Source of the DNA: Prochlorococcus marinus str. MIT 9401
GTDB taxonomy: Bacteria > Cyanobacteriota > Cyanobacteriia > PCC-6307 > Cyanobiaceae
Reading direction: 5' to 3'
Assembly: GCF_000760095.1 (NCBI RefSeq)
Contig: NZ_JNAR01000016.1
Span: 186,001-250,000, forward strand
DNA: 64,000 bases
Shown here: one piece after another, positions 1 through 8,456 of the stretch
Layout: each line of letters begins with the position of its first letter
Position numbering within the stretch: the first letter of the stretch is position 1
Program-made: the position numbers and the translations under genes
The notes under the pieces: model-generated
Told to the model about the DNA's origin: nothing
Seen by the model: the letters and a program-made list of their open reading frames with translations, nothing else
Database searches by the model: none

Positions 1-261
1 AATATTTCTTTTCTCAGGACTAAGAATTTTTTTACTACTCGAAATTTCCTTATCATTTAGAGTAATCCTGCCTTTAGAGGGATATTCGAACCCCGCAATT
101 AATCTTAAAAGTGTAGTTTTTCCGCAACCAGAAGGACCAAGCAACCCTAACAATTCGCCATTTTCAATTTTCAAGTTAATTTCGTTTAATATCCAATTTG
201 AACATTCTCGCTTATCATATTTATGATACAAATCATCAATTATTAACGCATCATTTTTCAC
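1..261 (-). CDS. ABC transporter ATP-binding subunit, partial (possibly ferric iron type)
   Basis: This is the N-terminal part (about 87 residues) of an ABC-type ATPase cut by the left window edge. The Walker A motif GPSGCGKTT lies near residue 40, followed by [16 protein letters not shown], which is typical of the FbpC/FutC/PotA/CysA group of importer ATPases. It would hydrolyse ATP on the cytoplasmic face to drive uptake through a permease encoded elsewhere. I place the start at GTG 261, but the frame stays open upstream and TTG 279 is an alternative. It is divergent from nth. The substrate cannot be read from this fragment; iron is only a guess from the closest-looking family. Confidence 0.8.
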   Translation of the reverse strand, partial: MKNDALIIDDLYHKYDKRECSNWILNEINLKIENGELLGLLGPSGCGKTTLLRLIAGFEYPSKGRITLNDKEISSSKKILSPEKRNI

Positions 262-320
262 TAAGTTCTTCTCATTCAAATATATTAAGTTAGCAGAAAA
301 TATTCACCTAAAATATCCTA

Positions 321-336
321 TGTATAATTTTATACA
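321..336. promoter_or_regulatory. TATAAT -10-like box inside a 6-4-6 inverted repeat, ABC ATPase/nth divergent region
   Basis: TGTATA and TATACA (321-326 and 331-336) form an inverted repeat with a 4-base spacer. A perfect TATAAT (323-328) sits inside it, about 30 bases before the nth start and in the spacer shared with the divergent ABC ATPase. A promoter with an overlapping operator is possible. The sequence is very AT-rich, so the repeat could be chance. Confidence 0.3.
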
Positions 337-356
337 CCATGTAATTTTCAAATTTA

Positions 357-1010
357 ATGAGAAAGTCTGAAAGAGCTGAAATAATCCTCAAGGAACTCAA
401 AAAGCTATATCCATCGCCTCCAATACCCCTTGATCATACAAATGCATATACACTTCTAGTCGCCGTAGTTTTAAGTGCCCAATCAACAGATAAGAAAGTT
501 AATGAATTAACAAAAAGCTTATTTAAAGTTGCAGATAACCCAGAAAAGATGATGCAGTTGGGTATTAATGGCATTTACGAATACATAAAATTTTTAGGTC
601 TATCTAATCAAAAATCAAAAAACATCTATAACTTATCTAAATTGTTGATTGAAAAGCATAATGGTACGGTCCCAGATTCTTTTGAGAAGCTTGAATCTCT
701 TCCAGGCGTAGGTCATAAAACAGCATCAGTTGTAATGTCTCAAGTGTTTAAAATACCCTCATTTCCAGTAGATACTCACATACACAGGTTGGCGCAAAGA
801 TGGGGACTATCAAATGGCGATAGCGTAGTTCAAACAGAAAAAGACCTAAAAAAAATATTTCCTGTTAATGATTGGAATACCTTACATTTGCAAATAATCT
901 TTTATGGAAGAGAATTCTGTACAGCAAGAGGTTGTGATGGAACAAAATGTTATTTATGTCGCACTCTTTATCCCAAAAGAAAAAAGAAATTTATATGTAA
1001 AAAGCCTTAA
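357..1010 (+). CDS. nth: Endonuclease III (DNA glycosylase/AP lyase)
   Basis: Base-excision repair enzyme that removes oxidised pyrimidines and nicks the abasic site. The 217-residue length is normal. The helix-hairpin-helix LPGVGHKTASVV is at residues 115-126, with the catalytic lysine K121. The catalytic aspartate D139 lies in VDTHIHRLAQRWGL, matching E. coli K120 and D138. The C-terminal cysteines are C188, C193, C198, C201 and C214. Their spacing does not fit the enterobacterial C-X6-C-X2-C-X5-C iron-sulfur motif, so the cluster may be held differently or be absent. The ATG start agrees with the usual N terminus of the family. Confidence 0.95.
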   Translation: MRKSERAEIILKELKKLYPSPPIPLDHTNAYTLLVAVVLSAQSTDKKVNELTKSLFKVADNPEKMMQLGINGIYEYIKFLGLSNQKSKNIYNLSKLLIEKHNGTVPDSFEKLESLPGVGHKTASVVMSQVFKIPSFPVDTHIHRLAQRWGLSNGDSVVQTEKDLKKIFPVNDWNTLHLQIIFYGREFCTARGCDGTKCYLCRTLYPKRKKKFICKKP

Positions 1011-1045
1011 GAAATTTATATAATAATTAAATTAGTTTTTTAATC

Positions 1046-1705
1046 ATGAAAATAGCAATTACTGGTGCCTCGGGGAAAACAGGTTATAGAATTTCCGAAG
1101 AAGCAGTTAAGAAAGGATATAAAGTAAGGCAAATCATCAGAAAGAATTCAAAAGTACCAGCAGGACTAGAGCGTTTAGAAACAATTAGGATTTCATTAGA
1201 CAAAAAAGGAGAACTTGATGAAGCTTTAAAAGATATTGATGCTTTGATAATCGCGACTGGAGCGAGGGCATCATTAGATTTAACTGGTCCTGCAAAGGTT
1301 GATGCATTAGGTGTATACAGGCAATTAGAGAGTTGCAAAAGAGTTGGTATTAAAAGAGTTATTTTAGTTAGTTCCCTTTGTACTGGTAAATTATTTCACC
1401 CATTAAACTTATTTGGTTTAATTCTTATTTGGAAGAAATTAGGTGAAAACTTTCTACGCAATTCAAACTTTGAATGGACTATTATTAGACCTGGAGGATT
1501 AAAGGAAAATGAAGATATTAAATCTGAAAATATAAATTACTCAAAAGAGGATACTCAAATTAATGGATCAATCCCAAGAAGATTAGTTGCCCAATGTTGT
1601 ATAGATTCTCTAAAAAACAAAGAATCCATTAATAAATTAATAGAAGTTACAAGTTCGAATGATAATAAAAAGATTTCTTTTAAAAAAGCTATGCAAATGA
1701 TTTAA
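1046..1705 (+). CDS. Atypical short-chain dehydrogenase / NAD(P)-binding NmrA-like protein
   Basis: A 219-residue Rossmann-fold protein. The nucleotide-binding motif TGASGKTG is at residues 6-13 and VILVSSLCTGK lies at the end of strand 4. It has the layout of atypical SDR proteins (NAD(P)H-binding, NmrA/HSCARG-like), including the IIRPGGL segment typical of this group. Members act as reductases, as redox sensors or as non-catalytic assembly factors in cyanobacteria and chloroplasts. No substrate can be inferred here. It lies 35 bp after nth and 26 bp before the next small gene, all rightward, so co-transcription is likely. Confidence 0.8.
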   Translation: MKIAITGASGKTGYRISEEAVKKGYKVRQIIRKNSKVPAGLERLETIRISLDKKGELDEALKDIDALIIATGARASLDLTGPAKVDALGVYRQLESCKRVGIKRVILVSSLCTGKLFHPLNLFGLILIWKKLGENFLRNSNFEWTIIRPGGLKENEDIKSENINYSKEDTQINGSIPRRLVAQCCIDSLKNKESINKLIEVTSSNDNKKISFKKAMQMI

Positions 1706-1731
1706 AAGATGTAAATATATAAACTAAAACT

Positions 1732-1920
1732 ATGAAAATAAATCCCAAAATTGATGCATTACAATTAATGCTTACTGATTTAAGAACTAGAAATGAGCCA
1801 ATAAGACATAAAGCTGCATTTAAAGGTTGTCAACCCGAATTTCAAAGTCTTGTATCAAGATTAATAAAGCAGTTAGAGGACGAATTAGTTGCTGAAAAGC
1901 TTACTAATCGTGATAGTTAA
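1732..1920 (+). CDS. Conserved small hypothetical protein, 62 aa
   Basis: Short soluble protein with no signal peptide or membrane segment and a single cysteine (KGCQPEF). The sequence looks mostly helical, with an acidic C-terminal helix. It follows the SDR gene by 26 bp and shows the codon usage of its neighbours, so it is probably a real gene of the same transcript. I do not recognise a named family and cannot give a function. Confidence 0.6.
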   Translation: MKINPKIDALQLMLTDLRTRNEPIRHKAAFKGCQPEFQSLVSRLIKQLEDELVAEKLTNRDS

Positions 1921-1930
1921 AAAATTTAGA

Positions 1931-2542
1931 TTACTTAAATGAAATTAAGTTATCCAATTTTGCTTGTTCTGAAAGTTCATCATATCCTCCAAAAAATTTA
2001 TTATCCAAAAATATTTGAGGGAAAGTATTATGGCTACTTTGAGCCATAATTTTTTGAAAGCTTTCATCATTGTCTATTAGAGTAACTTCATGAGGGATAG
2101 ATAAAGAATTAAGCAACCTAATTGCTCTTTTAGACCAAGGACAATCCGCTAAAATATATGCTTTTACGCGTGATTCATTAGTGATTAAATCATGATTTGA
2201 GATATTAATAATTTTCTGTTCAAAAGAAAGTAATAATATATCAGTACCTTTTTTTACAATACATCCCTCCTCAAGATGCCCGCCAAACACATTACATCCC
2301 TCATCTGCAAAACTCAAATGTAAATGAACATCTCCTTTATTAAAATGTCCGTTTAAAGAAACTATCTCTAGATTTCCTTCAAATTTATTTATCTCTTGAT
2401 TACCTGGGCATTGAATACAAACTTTTCTAAGATTACCAACCACTCCAGAAACATAGCCGTATAAATTATTCGATAAAGAATATTCTTTAATTGAATTTAT
2501 CAAATCAGATTCTGGAGATAGCTTTAGGCTATGAGGCTGCAT
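1931..2542 (-). CDS. PPC/DUF296 domain fused to a glutaredoxin domain
   Basis: This 203-residue protein has two parts. Residues about 1-110 resemble the PPC (DUF296) domain, with HLHLSFAD (72-79) and GGHLEEGC (87-94) holding its conserved histidines. Residues about 125-203 are a glutaredoxin fold: VKAYILADCPWSKRA gives the active site C134-P-W-S137, TFPQIFLD (173-180) carries the cis-proline, and GGYDEL (185-190) is the glutathione-binding end. A single active-site cysteine suggests a monothiol mechanism. In bacteria PPC domains stand alone and have unclear roles. The pairing implies redox control of, or catalysis alongside, the PPC trimer. It is divergent from pgsA. Confidence 0.8.
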   Translation of the reverse strand: MQPHSLKLSPESDLINSIKEYSLSNNLYGYVSGVVGNLRKVCIQCPGNQEINKFEGNLEIVSLNGHFNKGDVHLHLSFADEGCNVFGGHLEEGCIVKKGTDILLLSFEQKIINISNHDLITNESRVKAYILADCPWSKRAIRLLNSLSIPHEVTLIDNDESFQKIMAQSSHNTFPQIFLDNKFFGGYDELSEQAKLDNLISFK

Positions 2543-2755
2543 TAGAAATTAAGGAATAATTTTGTAATATAAAACATCATCATTCATAAAGAGAAGTTGA
2601 GTTTATAATCTTTAGGATTCAGATTTAAATTTATATTTTAGAATCTAACATCAAAAACAATATAATATTTCTACTAAAAATTTAAGCTTGTTGAGAGTGT
2701 AAGATATTTTTTATATACAAAAACTAATTTGTTATTAAGAAAAAATCTTAAAAAT

Positions 2756-3268
2756 ATGGGATTGAATATTCCTAATTTATTATCGATATCTCGCCTTTTC
2801 CTTGTATTTCCATTAATACTTTTTTTAGAAATTAACAGACCTTTTTATGTCTTTGTATTGATTATTATTGGAGGTTTAACTGATTATTTTGACGGGTTAA
2901 TTGCAAGGAAATTTAATCTTAAAACCAGATTAGGTGCAATCCTTGATCCCTTAAGCGATAAAGTATTCTATTTAATTCCTTTGACCTTCCTTTGTAAAAA
3001 TAATTTTATACCCTTCTGGTCTTTGTCATTAATTTTATTTAGAGAATTAATCATCTCTAGCCTAAGGAACTCGACAAGAGACGGTTTACCAGCATCAATG
3101 TTAGGAAAATATAAAACATTTTTCTTTTTTATTTCAGTAATTACCTTCTTTACACCATTAAAAATTGGCTTATTAAATAATTTGGCTTTGATTTTTTATT
3201 GGTTAGGATTCTTACTGACTTTTATGACTTTATTAGGCTATTTAAGAATTAAAAAGAATATTGTCTGA
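2756..3268 (+). CDS. pgsA: CDP-diacylglycerol-glycerol-3-phosphate 3-phosphatidyltransferase
   Basis: Makes phosphatidylglycerolphosphate, the precursor of phosphatidylglycerol, an essential thylakoid lipid. The CDP-alcohol phosphotransferase signature is complete: D43, D46-G47, A50-R51, G60, D64 and D68 with exact family spacing (counted from ATG 2756). Several hydrophobic helices follow. I chose ATG 2756 (170 aa), which begins MGLNIPNLLSISR as in other PgsA proteins. An upstream TTG at 2729 would add nine residues. Its 3' end overlaps the convergent CSP41-like gene by 27 bp. Confidence 0.9.
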   Translation: MGLNIPNLLSISRLFLVFPLILFLEINRPFYVFVLIIIGGLTDYFDGLIARKFNLKTRLGAILDPLSDKVFYLIPLTFLCKNNFIPFWSLSLILFRELIISSLRNSTRDGLPASMLGKYKTFFFFISVITFFTPLKIGLLNNLALIFYWLGFLLTFMTLLGYLRIKKNIV

Positions 3269-4162
3269 ATTTTCATCAAACTCCTCACTATTTTTATTAT
3301 TAAAATCATTCTCAAAACTATCCTTTAGACCATTAAGCAAATCAAAAGATGGCGCCCACTCTAAATCACGTTTTATCTTAGAGATATCAGTCTGATAATG
3401 ATTTAATCTAATTGGAAATCCCTTTCGAGACTTAGGATCTAATTTTTGATAATCAAATGTTCTTAAAGAAATTTCATTTTGGTTTAATCCAAGAACATTC
3501 GCACAGAAATAAATTAAACCCTTGATTGTTACTCCTTTTTCACCTGAACAATTATAAATATTATTTTTGGAATTTTCAAAATTTATGCACCTAATCATTA
3601 CATCAGTTAGATCCGAAACATGGCCTAGCTGAGTAATTAAAGAACCGTCACCAGGGATTGGTATAGATTTTTTAGTAAATAACCTTTCAAAAAACCAATT
3701 TTCAATTTTATTATAATTTCCTGGTCCATAAATATAAGTAGGTCTAAAACTTGTAAAAGGAATTTTTTGGTTTTTTAACCAACTTTCTGTCTCAAACTTT
3801 CCTTTATGCCTACTTTCTGGATCAATTGGATCAACTTCGGATAAGGGTAGTTCACAATTATCTTTATAAACACCTGCAGAGCTTACATATATATATCTCT
3901 GGAAAGAGTGATCTAAATTTTCTATAAGAAGTTTGGTTTGTTCTAACTCTCGTCCAGAAATATCAAAAACAACATCATACTTTTCATTTCTTAACTTGAT
4001 GATATCTTCTGAATTATTTCTATCCCCCTTAATTAAATTTGTTTTTTCAGGATTACTTTTATTACCTCTCGTGAAAATATCAATATCATAATTTTGACTT
4101 AATAACTTTCCAACCAAAGACTTGCCAACAAATCTAGTGCCACCCATTACAAGAATTTTCAT
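3242..4162 (-). CDS. CSP41b-like NAD-dependent epimerase/dehydratase family protein
   Basis: Extended-SDR protein of about 306 residues. MKILVMGGTRFVGK is an N-terminal glycine motif of the variant seen in the chloroplast RNA-binding protein CSP41b and cyanobacterial relatives. YVSSAGVY and RPTYIYGPGNY sit where the catalytic region and substrate loop of epimerases lie. CSP41 proteins bind RNA and affect rRNA and mRNA stability in plastids, so the cyanobacterial protein may act on RNA rather than sugars; that is inference. ATG 4162 is preferred over TTG 4168. The C terminus (residues about 285-306) is acidic and asparagine-rich and overlaps the end of pgsA by 27 bp. Confidence 0.8.
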   Translation of the reverse strand: MKILVMGGTRFVGKSLVGKLLSQNYDIDIFTRGNKSNPEKTNLIKGDRNNSEDIIKLRNEKYDVVFDISGRELEQTKLLIENLDHSFQRYIYVSSAGVYKDNCELPLSEVDPIDPESRHKGKFETESWLKNQKIPFTSFRPTYIYGPGNYNKIENWFFERLFTKKSIPIPGDGSLITQLGHVSDLTDVMIRCINFENSKNNIYNCSGEKGVTIKGLIYFCANVLGLNQNEISLRTFDYQKLDPKSRKGFPIRLNHYQTDISKIKRDLEWAPSFDLLNGLKDSFENDFNNKNSEEFDENSDNILFNS

Positions 4163-4254
4163 ATTCAAAAAATATTTAACTGAAGTAGTAATCTTAAATA
4201 GAATTACATATTGAATAGTACTACTAATAAGTAATTAATGAAAAGGATGATTCT

Positions 4255-5022
4255 ATGGACCTAATACCAGCAATTGATTTAATGAATGGTAAGTGTGTAA
4301 GGCTTTTTAAAGGAGACTTTAATAGAAGAAAAGACTTCACAAAAGAGCCTCATGAGCAAGCTAAATTTTGGGAAAGCGAAGGAGCAAAATATATACATAT
4401 AGTTGATTTGGATGCTGCAAAAACTGGATCCCCAACAAACGATAAATCAATAAAAAAGATTGCAAAAACAGTTAACATACCTATTCAAATAGGTGGGGGG
4501 ATAAGGTCTCAAGAAAGGATAGAACAATTATTTTCTTATGGTATTGAGAAAGTTATCATGGGAACCTCTGCAATAGAAAATAAAGAACTAGTTAAAGACT
4601 TATCAAATAAATTTCCTGGAAGGATAATTATTGGGATAGATGCAAAAGATGGAAAAGTTAGTACAAGGGGTTGGCTTGAGCAATCTAATATTTTTGCCAC
4701 AGATCTAGTAAAGGAGTTTTCATCATTTAAAATTGCTAGTTTTATTGTTACAGATATAAATACAGATGGTACTTTAGAAGGGACAAATGAAGAATTCATA
4801 AAAAGCATACTTGAAATTACAGATATTCCAGTAATAGCCTCAGGAGGTGTTGGTTCAATTTCTGATTTATTATCATTAGTAAAATTTGAAAATTCTGGAC
4901 TCTTTGGAGTAATTGTAGGTAAAGCTCTATATGAAAATAAATTCACAATAAACGAAGCGAATAATGTATTGTCATCAGAGAGATTAAATGATTTTGATCT
5001 AAACAGAAATTACTACGCTTAA
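4255..5022 (+). CDS. hisA: ProFAR isomerase, histidine biosynthesis
   Basis: Phosphoribosylformimino-5-aminoimidazole carboxamide ribotide isomerase, a TIM barrel of 255 residues. The catalytic aspartates are D8 (LIPAIDLMNG) and D129 (GIDAKDGKV). Phosphate-binding segments IQIGGGIRS and VIASGGVGS lie in each half of the barrel, as expected for this duplicated fold. It is a stand-alone gene, not in a his operon, as is usual in cyanobacteria. It opens the long rightward gene run of this window. Confidence 0.95.
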   Translation: MDLIPAIDLMNGKCVRLFKGDFNRRKDFTKEPHEQAKFWESEGAKYIHIVDLDAAKTGSPTNDKSIKKIAKTVNIPIQIGGGIRSQERIEQLFSYGIEKVIMGTSAIENKELVKDLSNKFPGRIIIGIDAKDGKVSTRGWLEQSNIFATDLVKEFSSFKIASFIVTDINTDGTLEGTNEEFIKSILEITDIPVIASGGVGSISDLLSLVKFENSGLFGVIVGKALYENKFTINEANNVLSSERLNDFDLNRNYYA

Positions 5023-5101
5023 AAGAGTATAAAAATTGATTAAAGGCTGGTGTTTGCAGTAATTGTTAGTTAATTTTGTATAAGAGATAAGAAATCTAGT
5101 C

Positions 5102-6718
5102 TTGGAATTAATTTCAAAAAAATCGATATTGATTATTGCTCCAAGCTTAATAGCAGAATCTTTGTCACTTAAGTTAACATCACTAGACCGAAGTTTAGAT
5201 ATTAATTTTAATAATGGAAAAGGTGATAAAACTCCCGATTTAGTTATATGGAATGTTCTTAATTTCCAATCAGAAGATCTTATAAGACTAGAATTATTAA
5301 AATTAAGAGAAAGATATGATGAGTCAAAGTTCCTTATAATTCTCTCTGGCGAACTTGTTTATGAAGCAAACACCACTCCATCATTAAATGCTGAAGGTTT
5401 TCTTTTAAATCCAAGTGCAGAAAAAGTTCTTGAATCTATTGATACCATTTTTAATGGAGGAAGGGTATTTGATATTGAAAATAATTCCCGAGTTCAATTA
5501 AACAAAAACAAGCCTCTCTCTTTTAGTCAAAAAATTCTAACTTCAGGTCTTAAACAAATAGATTCTGAAATCAATTATATATTCAAATATGTTAACTCTG
5601 ATTCAACACCAGAATTTTATAAATTCATATTAAAAGGAAGATTAAGAGAACTTATTACTGCAAAATCTTTTCTAATTTTCTTATGGGGTAATTCACTAGA
5701 ACTTTATACAGAGGCATTTTACACCGAAAATAAAATTAATCTTGAAAACAAGAACACTGTATTCATTAAAGATAAAAACACTACAGAAATATGGAATATA
5801 ATATTAGATAGACTAAAAGAAAGGTATAGCGCAACTAACTTACAGGTTGAATTTAATAATTCATCAATAATTCTCTCTGGGATAAAGAAAGAATTTATTT
5901 CACGATTAATTTGCAAAATGTTAGATGAGTTAGATAATTTAGTAAAAAATATTAAAGAAAACTATAAGGAGAAAAATTTTAAAGATGATTTAAATTCTCT
6001 TATAAAAGAACTTAAAGTTAATACAATTTCAAATATCACAGACAGCTATTTTCGATTAAAAAAAGGAAGCGAATCTATCTCAATAAATGATTTTATATAT
6101 AGTGAGGTAAGTTGCGAAGAGATAGATAGAGAATCACATGAATCAATAATGTTTATTGAGCCAATCATTAAAAATGAAGCTCTTGAATATGATGGGAAAT
6201 TACTTCCTCTATATGAAACAGAATCATTTTTGATTCTTGAAAATATAATTTCAAATTGGACAATAAGGAACTGTAATTTGTTAGCTTCAGAAATCTTTAA
6301 TATTTGTTCTTCTTGGCCTGAATTAAGAACTGTACTTATAAATCCCGAATTACAATCGACAAGAAGTTTTGAAAGATTTAGAAATAATATTAATAACTAC
6401 AATCGCTGGCATGACTATATTTATATGCCTATCTATTTGTATGAGAGTAAACGAGAATATATTGATATTATCGATAAAAAATTTACCCGTTACTTTAAAA
6501 ATGAAAATAGGGAGAAAGAATTAGAGAATCTAGAATGGCTACAAAAACAAGTTACATTGTTAGTGGAGATAAGAGATGCCGTAGCACCGCAGTTAGAAGT
6601 TGCGGTAAAATATATCGGTAATCTCTTCGTAACTTTCCTTACAAAGGTTGTTGGCAAAGCTATCGGTTTAGTGGGGAAAGGAATCCTGCAAGGATTAGGA
6701 AGATCAAATTCAAAGTAA
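5102..6718 (+). CDS. DUF3685 / Ycf55-like protein
   Basis: A 538-residue protein with the layout of the cyanobacterial DUF3685 family, related to plastid Ycf55. Residues about 1-125 look like a degenerate response-regulator receiver domain (KSILIIAPSLIAESL, then DLVIWN where the phospho-acceptor region would be). The C terminus (about 480-538) is conserved and hydrophobic, with LEVAVKYIGNLFVTFL and GKGILQGLG. The start is TTG 5102. Function is unknown; conservation in cyanobacteria and red-lineage plastids suggests a role tied to photosynthetic cells. It is followed 14 bp later by the lumenal thioredoxin-fold gene. Confidence 0.75.
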   Translation: MELISKKSILIIAPSLIAESLSLKLTSLDRSLDINFNNGKGDKTPDLVIWNVLNFQSEDLIRLELLKLRERYDESKFLIILSGELVYEANTTPSLNAEGFLLNPSAEKVLESIDTIFNGGRVFDIENNSRVQLNKNKPLSFSQKILTSGLKQIDSEINYIFKYVNSDSTPEFYKFILKGRLRELITAKSFLIFLWGNSLELYTEAFYTENKINLENKNTVFIKDKNTTEIWNIILDRLKERYSATNLQVEFNNSSIILSGIKKEFISRLICKMLDELDNLVKNIKENYKEKNFKDDLNSLIKELKVNTISNITDSYFRLKKGSESISINDFIYSEVSCEEIDRESHESIMFIEPIIKNEALEYDGKLLPLYETESFLILENIISNWTIRNCNLLASEIFNICSSWPELRTVLINPELQSTRSFERFRNNINNYNRWHDYIYMPIYLYESKREYIDIIDKKFTRYFKNENREKELENLEWLQKQVTLLVEIRDAVAPQLEVAVKYIGNLFVTFLTKVVGKAIGLVGKGILQGLGRSNSK

Positions 6719-6732
6719 GTTTTTAAACTTTA

Positions 6733-7281
6733 ATGAAAATAATTCAATGGATCCTAATAGCATTAATTTTCTTAAGTCCATATCAAGCAAATGCCTCTAG
6801 AGATTCTGATAGTTACGATGGCAACATCTTTCCTATATACGCAGGTAATGGAGCTATAGTTCCTCCCCAGACAACTCTTCAGGAATCATTAAAAAATAAT
6901 AGAGTCGCAGTTTTATTTTTTTATCTTGATGATAGTTCTGATAGTAAAGCTATGGCTCCAATAATATCTGGTTTAGATTTGATTTGGAGAAATAATATAG
7001 ATATCATTGCTCTAACTACTGATGAATTGCAGGGTAAAGAAAAGTCTGATCTACCAAATGAACCTAATTATTATTGGAACGGATTAATTCCACAAACGAT
7101 TATTATAAACAGTGATGGTGAAGTTAAATATGATCAAAATGGAATGATTAATATCGATGAATTAAATAAAGTTATAGGAGAACTAAAAGGAATTAATCTA
7201 GAAGATACAGAATTCTCTGTTGAAAGTTTTAATGAATACAACAGCATCATTTCTGAAAAAAAAAATAAAAAGAAAAATTAA
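6733..7281 (+). CDS. Exported thioredoxin-fold protein without active-site cysteines
   Basis: A 182-residue protein with an N-terminal signal peptide (IIQWILIALIFLSPYQANA, cleavage near residue 21), then a thioredoxin-like fold: VAVLFFYLDDSSDSKAMAP, IDIIALTTDEL and the cis-proline region GLIPQTIIINSDGEV. The position where CXXC would sit reads DDSSDS, and the whole protein has no cysteine. It resembles thylakoid lumen or membrane thioredoxin-like factors that affect photosystem I accumulation in cyanobacteria; the assignment is by pattern only. The C terminus is lysine-rich. It is 8 bp before the next gene, so they are co-transcribed. Confidence 0.7.
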   Translation: MKIIQWILIALIFLSPYQANASRDSDSYDGNIFPIYAGNGAIVPPQTTLQESLKNNRVAVLFFYLDDSSDSKAMAPIISGLDLIWRNNIDIIALTTDELQGKEKSDLPNEPNYYWNGLIPQTIIINSDGEVKYDQNGMINIDELNKVIGELKGINLEDTEFSVESFNEYNSIISEKKNKKKN

Positions 7282-7289
7282 CTAAAAAA

Positions 7290-8456
7290 ATGATATTAAT
7301 AAATGTCCTATTACTCCTTTTGATTTTTTTAGTTTTTTCAGATTTATATATTAAAAACTCACCCAAATCAAAGTTAAATCTGGTACCTATAAATTACAAA
7401 GTTAAAAAAAAGGATGGTTTAAACGAATTAATTATTGATTTAAAAATAACTAATAAAAGTAAAACCAAAGAGACGATGGTATCTAATATAAATTTTGAAT
7501 TAGATTTTTTTAAAAATAAAGGTAACGAATATTCCCAAAATTTTAATTATCAAGAAGATATTTATATATATGAAAATAATAAAATTAAGAATTTAAATAA
7601 TTACTGGCCAACAACAATTATCAAGTCAAATTCAGAATTATTTGTAAGAATCATATATAAATTTAGCAATAATAATTTTAGAAAAAAAATAAAATATCTA
7701 TGGTTAAAAGTATTTTGGGAGAACTATGGACATTTCGGTATTTCAAATAATAAGGATTGTTTTTTAATTAATTTAGATGGCCAAAAACAAAAACCGAAAG
7801 AAGTTTTTGAAATTACTTTAAATAATAAATACAAAGCTTTTGCTATTAAAACTGATTTACTTGGTTGCTTTGATAATCCAGTTAATACAGTGATTGAATA
7901 CTGCAAAGGAATTGTAGAAAAAAATGATATTTTAACAATCGGTGAGAGTCCGCTAGCGATTATGCAAAATAGATATATTTCTCCTCAAAATCTAAAATAT
8001 AGTTTATTTTCGAAAGCTTTATGTTATTTTTTTCACCCTACAAGTAGTCTCGCAACTGCTTGCGGCATGCAACTATTAATCAATAGAATAGGAGTCACAA
8101 GAATAACCTTTTCACTATTAGTTGGATTTCTCTTCAAATTAGTTGGTATTAAGGGTTTGTTTTATAGGTTAACTGGTTCAGAATCATCTCTCATTGATGA
8201 TATAAGCGGTACAGTTACACCCTACGACAAGAGTATAGTTATGGGTCCTATCAATGCAGATTTATTTTGTAGGGAGGTCTCTAACCATCTGAATATAAAT
8301 GTTGCTGTAGTAGATGTTAATGATCTTGGAGGTGTTAAAGTCTTAGCTAGTTCAAATAAATCAGTAAATAAAATACTCAAAAGAAACTTAATATCTAATC
8401 CAGCTGGCAATGGAGATGAAAAAACCCCTATAGTATTAATAAGAGAAAAAAAGTAA
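7290..8456 (+). CDS. CofE-like (F420-0:gamma-glutamyl ligase-related) membrane-anchored protein
   Basis: A 388-residue protein with an N-terminal hydrophobic anchor (residues about 3-19). A lysine- and asparagine-rich middle leads to a C-terminal half (about 180-388) resembling cyanobacterial F420-0:gamma-glutamyl ligase-like proteins: IVEKNDILTIGESPLAIMQ, then SLIDDISGTVTPYDKSIVMGPINA and VAVVDVNDLGG. Cyanobacteria of this type are not known to make true F420, so the ligated substrate is unknown. The stop codon directly abuts the ATG of the next gene, indicating translational coupling. Confidence 0.65.
   Translation: MILINVLLLLLIFLVFSDLYIKNSPKSKLNLVPINYKVKKKDGLNELIIDLKITNKSKTKETMVSNINFELDFFKNKGNEYSQNFNYQEDIYIYENNKIKNLNNYWPTTIIKSNSELFVRIIYKFSNNNFRKKIKYLWLKVFWENYGHFGISNNKDCFLINLDGQKQKPKEVFEITLNNKYKAFAIKTDLLGCFDNPVNTVIEYCKGIVEKNDILTIGESPLAIMQNRYISPQNLKYSLFSKALCYFFHPTSSLATACGMQLLINRIGVTRITFSLLVGFLFKLVGIKGLFYRLTGSESSLIDDISGTVTPYDKSIVMGPINADLFCREVSNHLNINVAVVDVNDLGGVKVLASSNKSVNKILKRNLISNPAGNGDEKTPIVLIREKK

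Noticed and set aside
2543-2728. 186-bp divergent spacer before pgsA searched for a small RNA or riboswitch
   Set aside because: Only AT-rich sequence with TATAAT-like words (2604-2609, 2661-2666) and no convincing -35 or stable structure was seen.
2729-2755. TTG-initiated nine-residue extension of pgsA
   Set aside because: The extension is lysine/leucine-rich and does not resemble PgsA N termini; ATG 2756 gives the usual beginning.
3284-3296. Stretch resembling the core of the cyanobacterial Yfr1 small RNA (ACTCCTCAC)
   Set aside because: It lies inside the CSP41-like coding region, lacks the rest of the Yfr1 core and shows no flanking hairpins or terminator.
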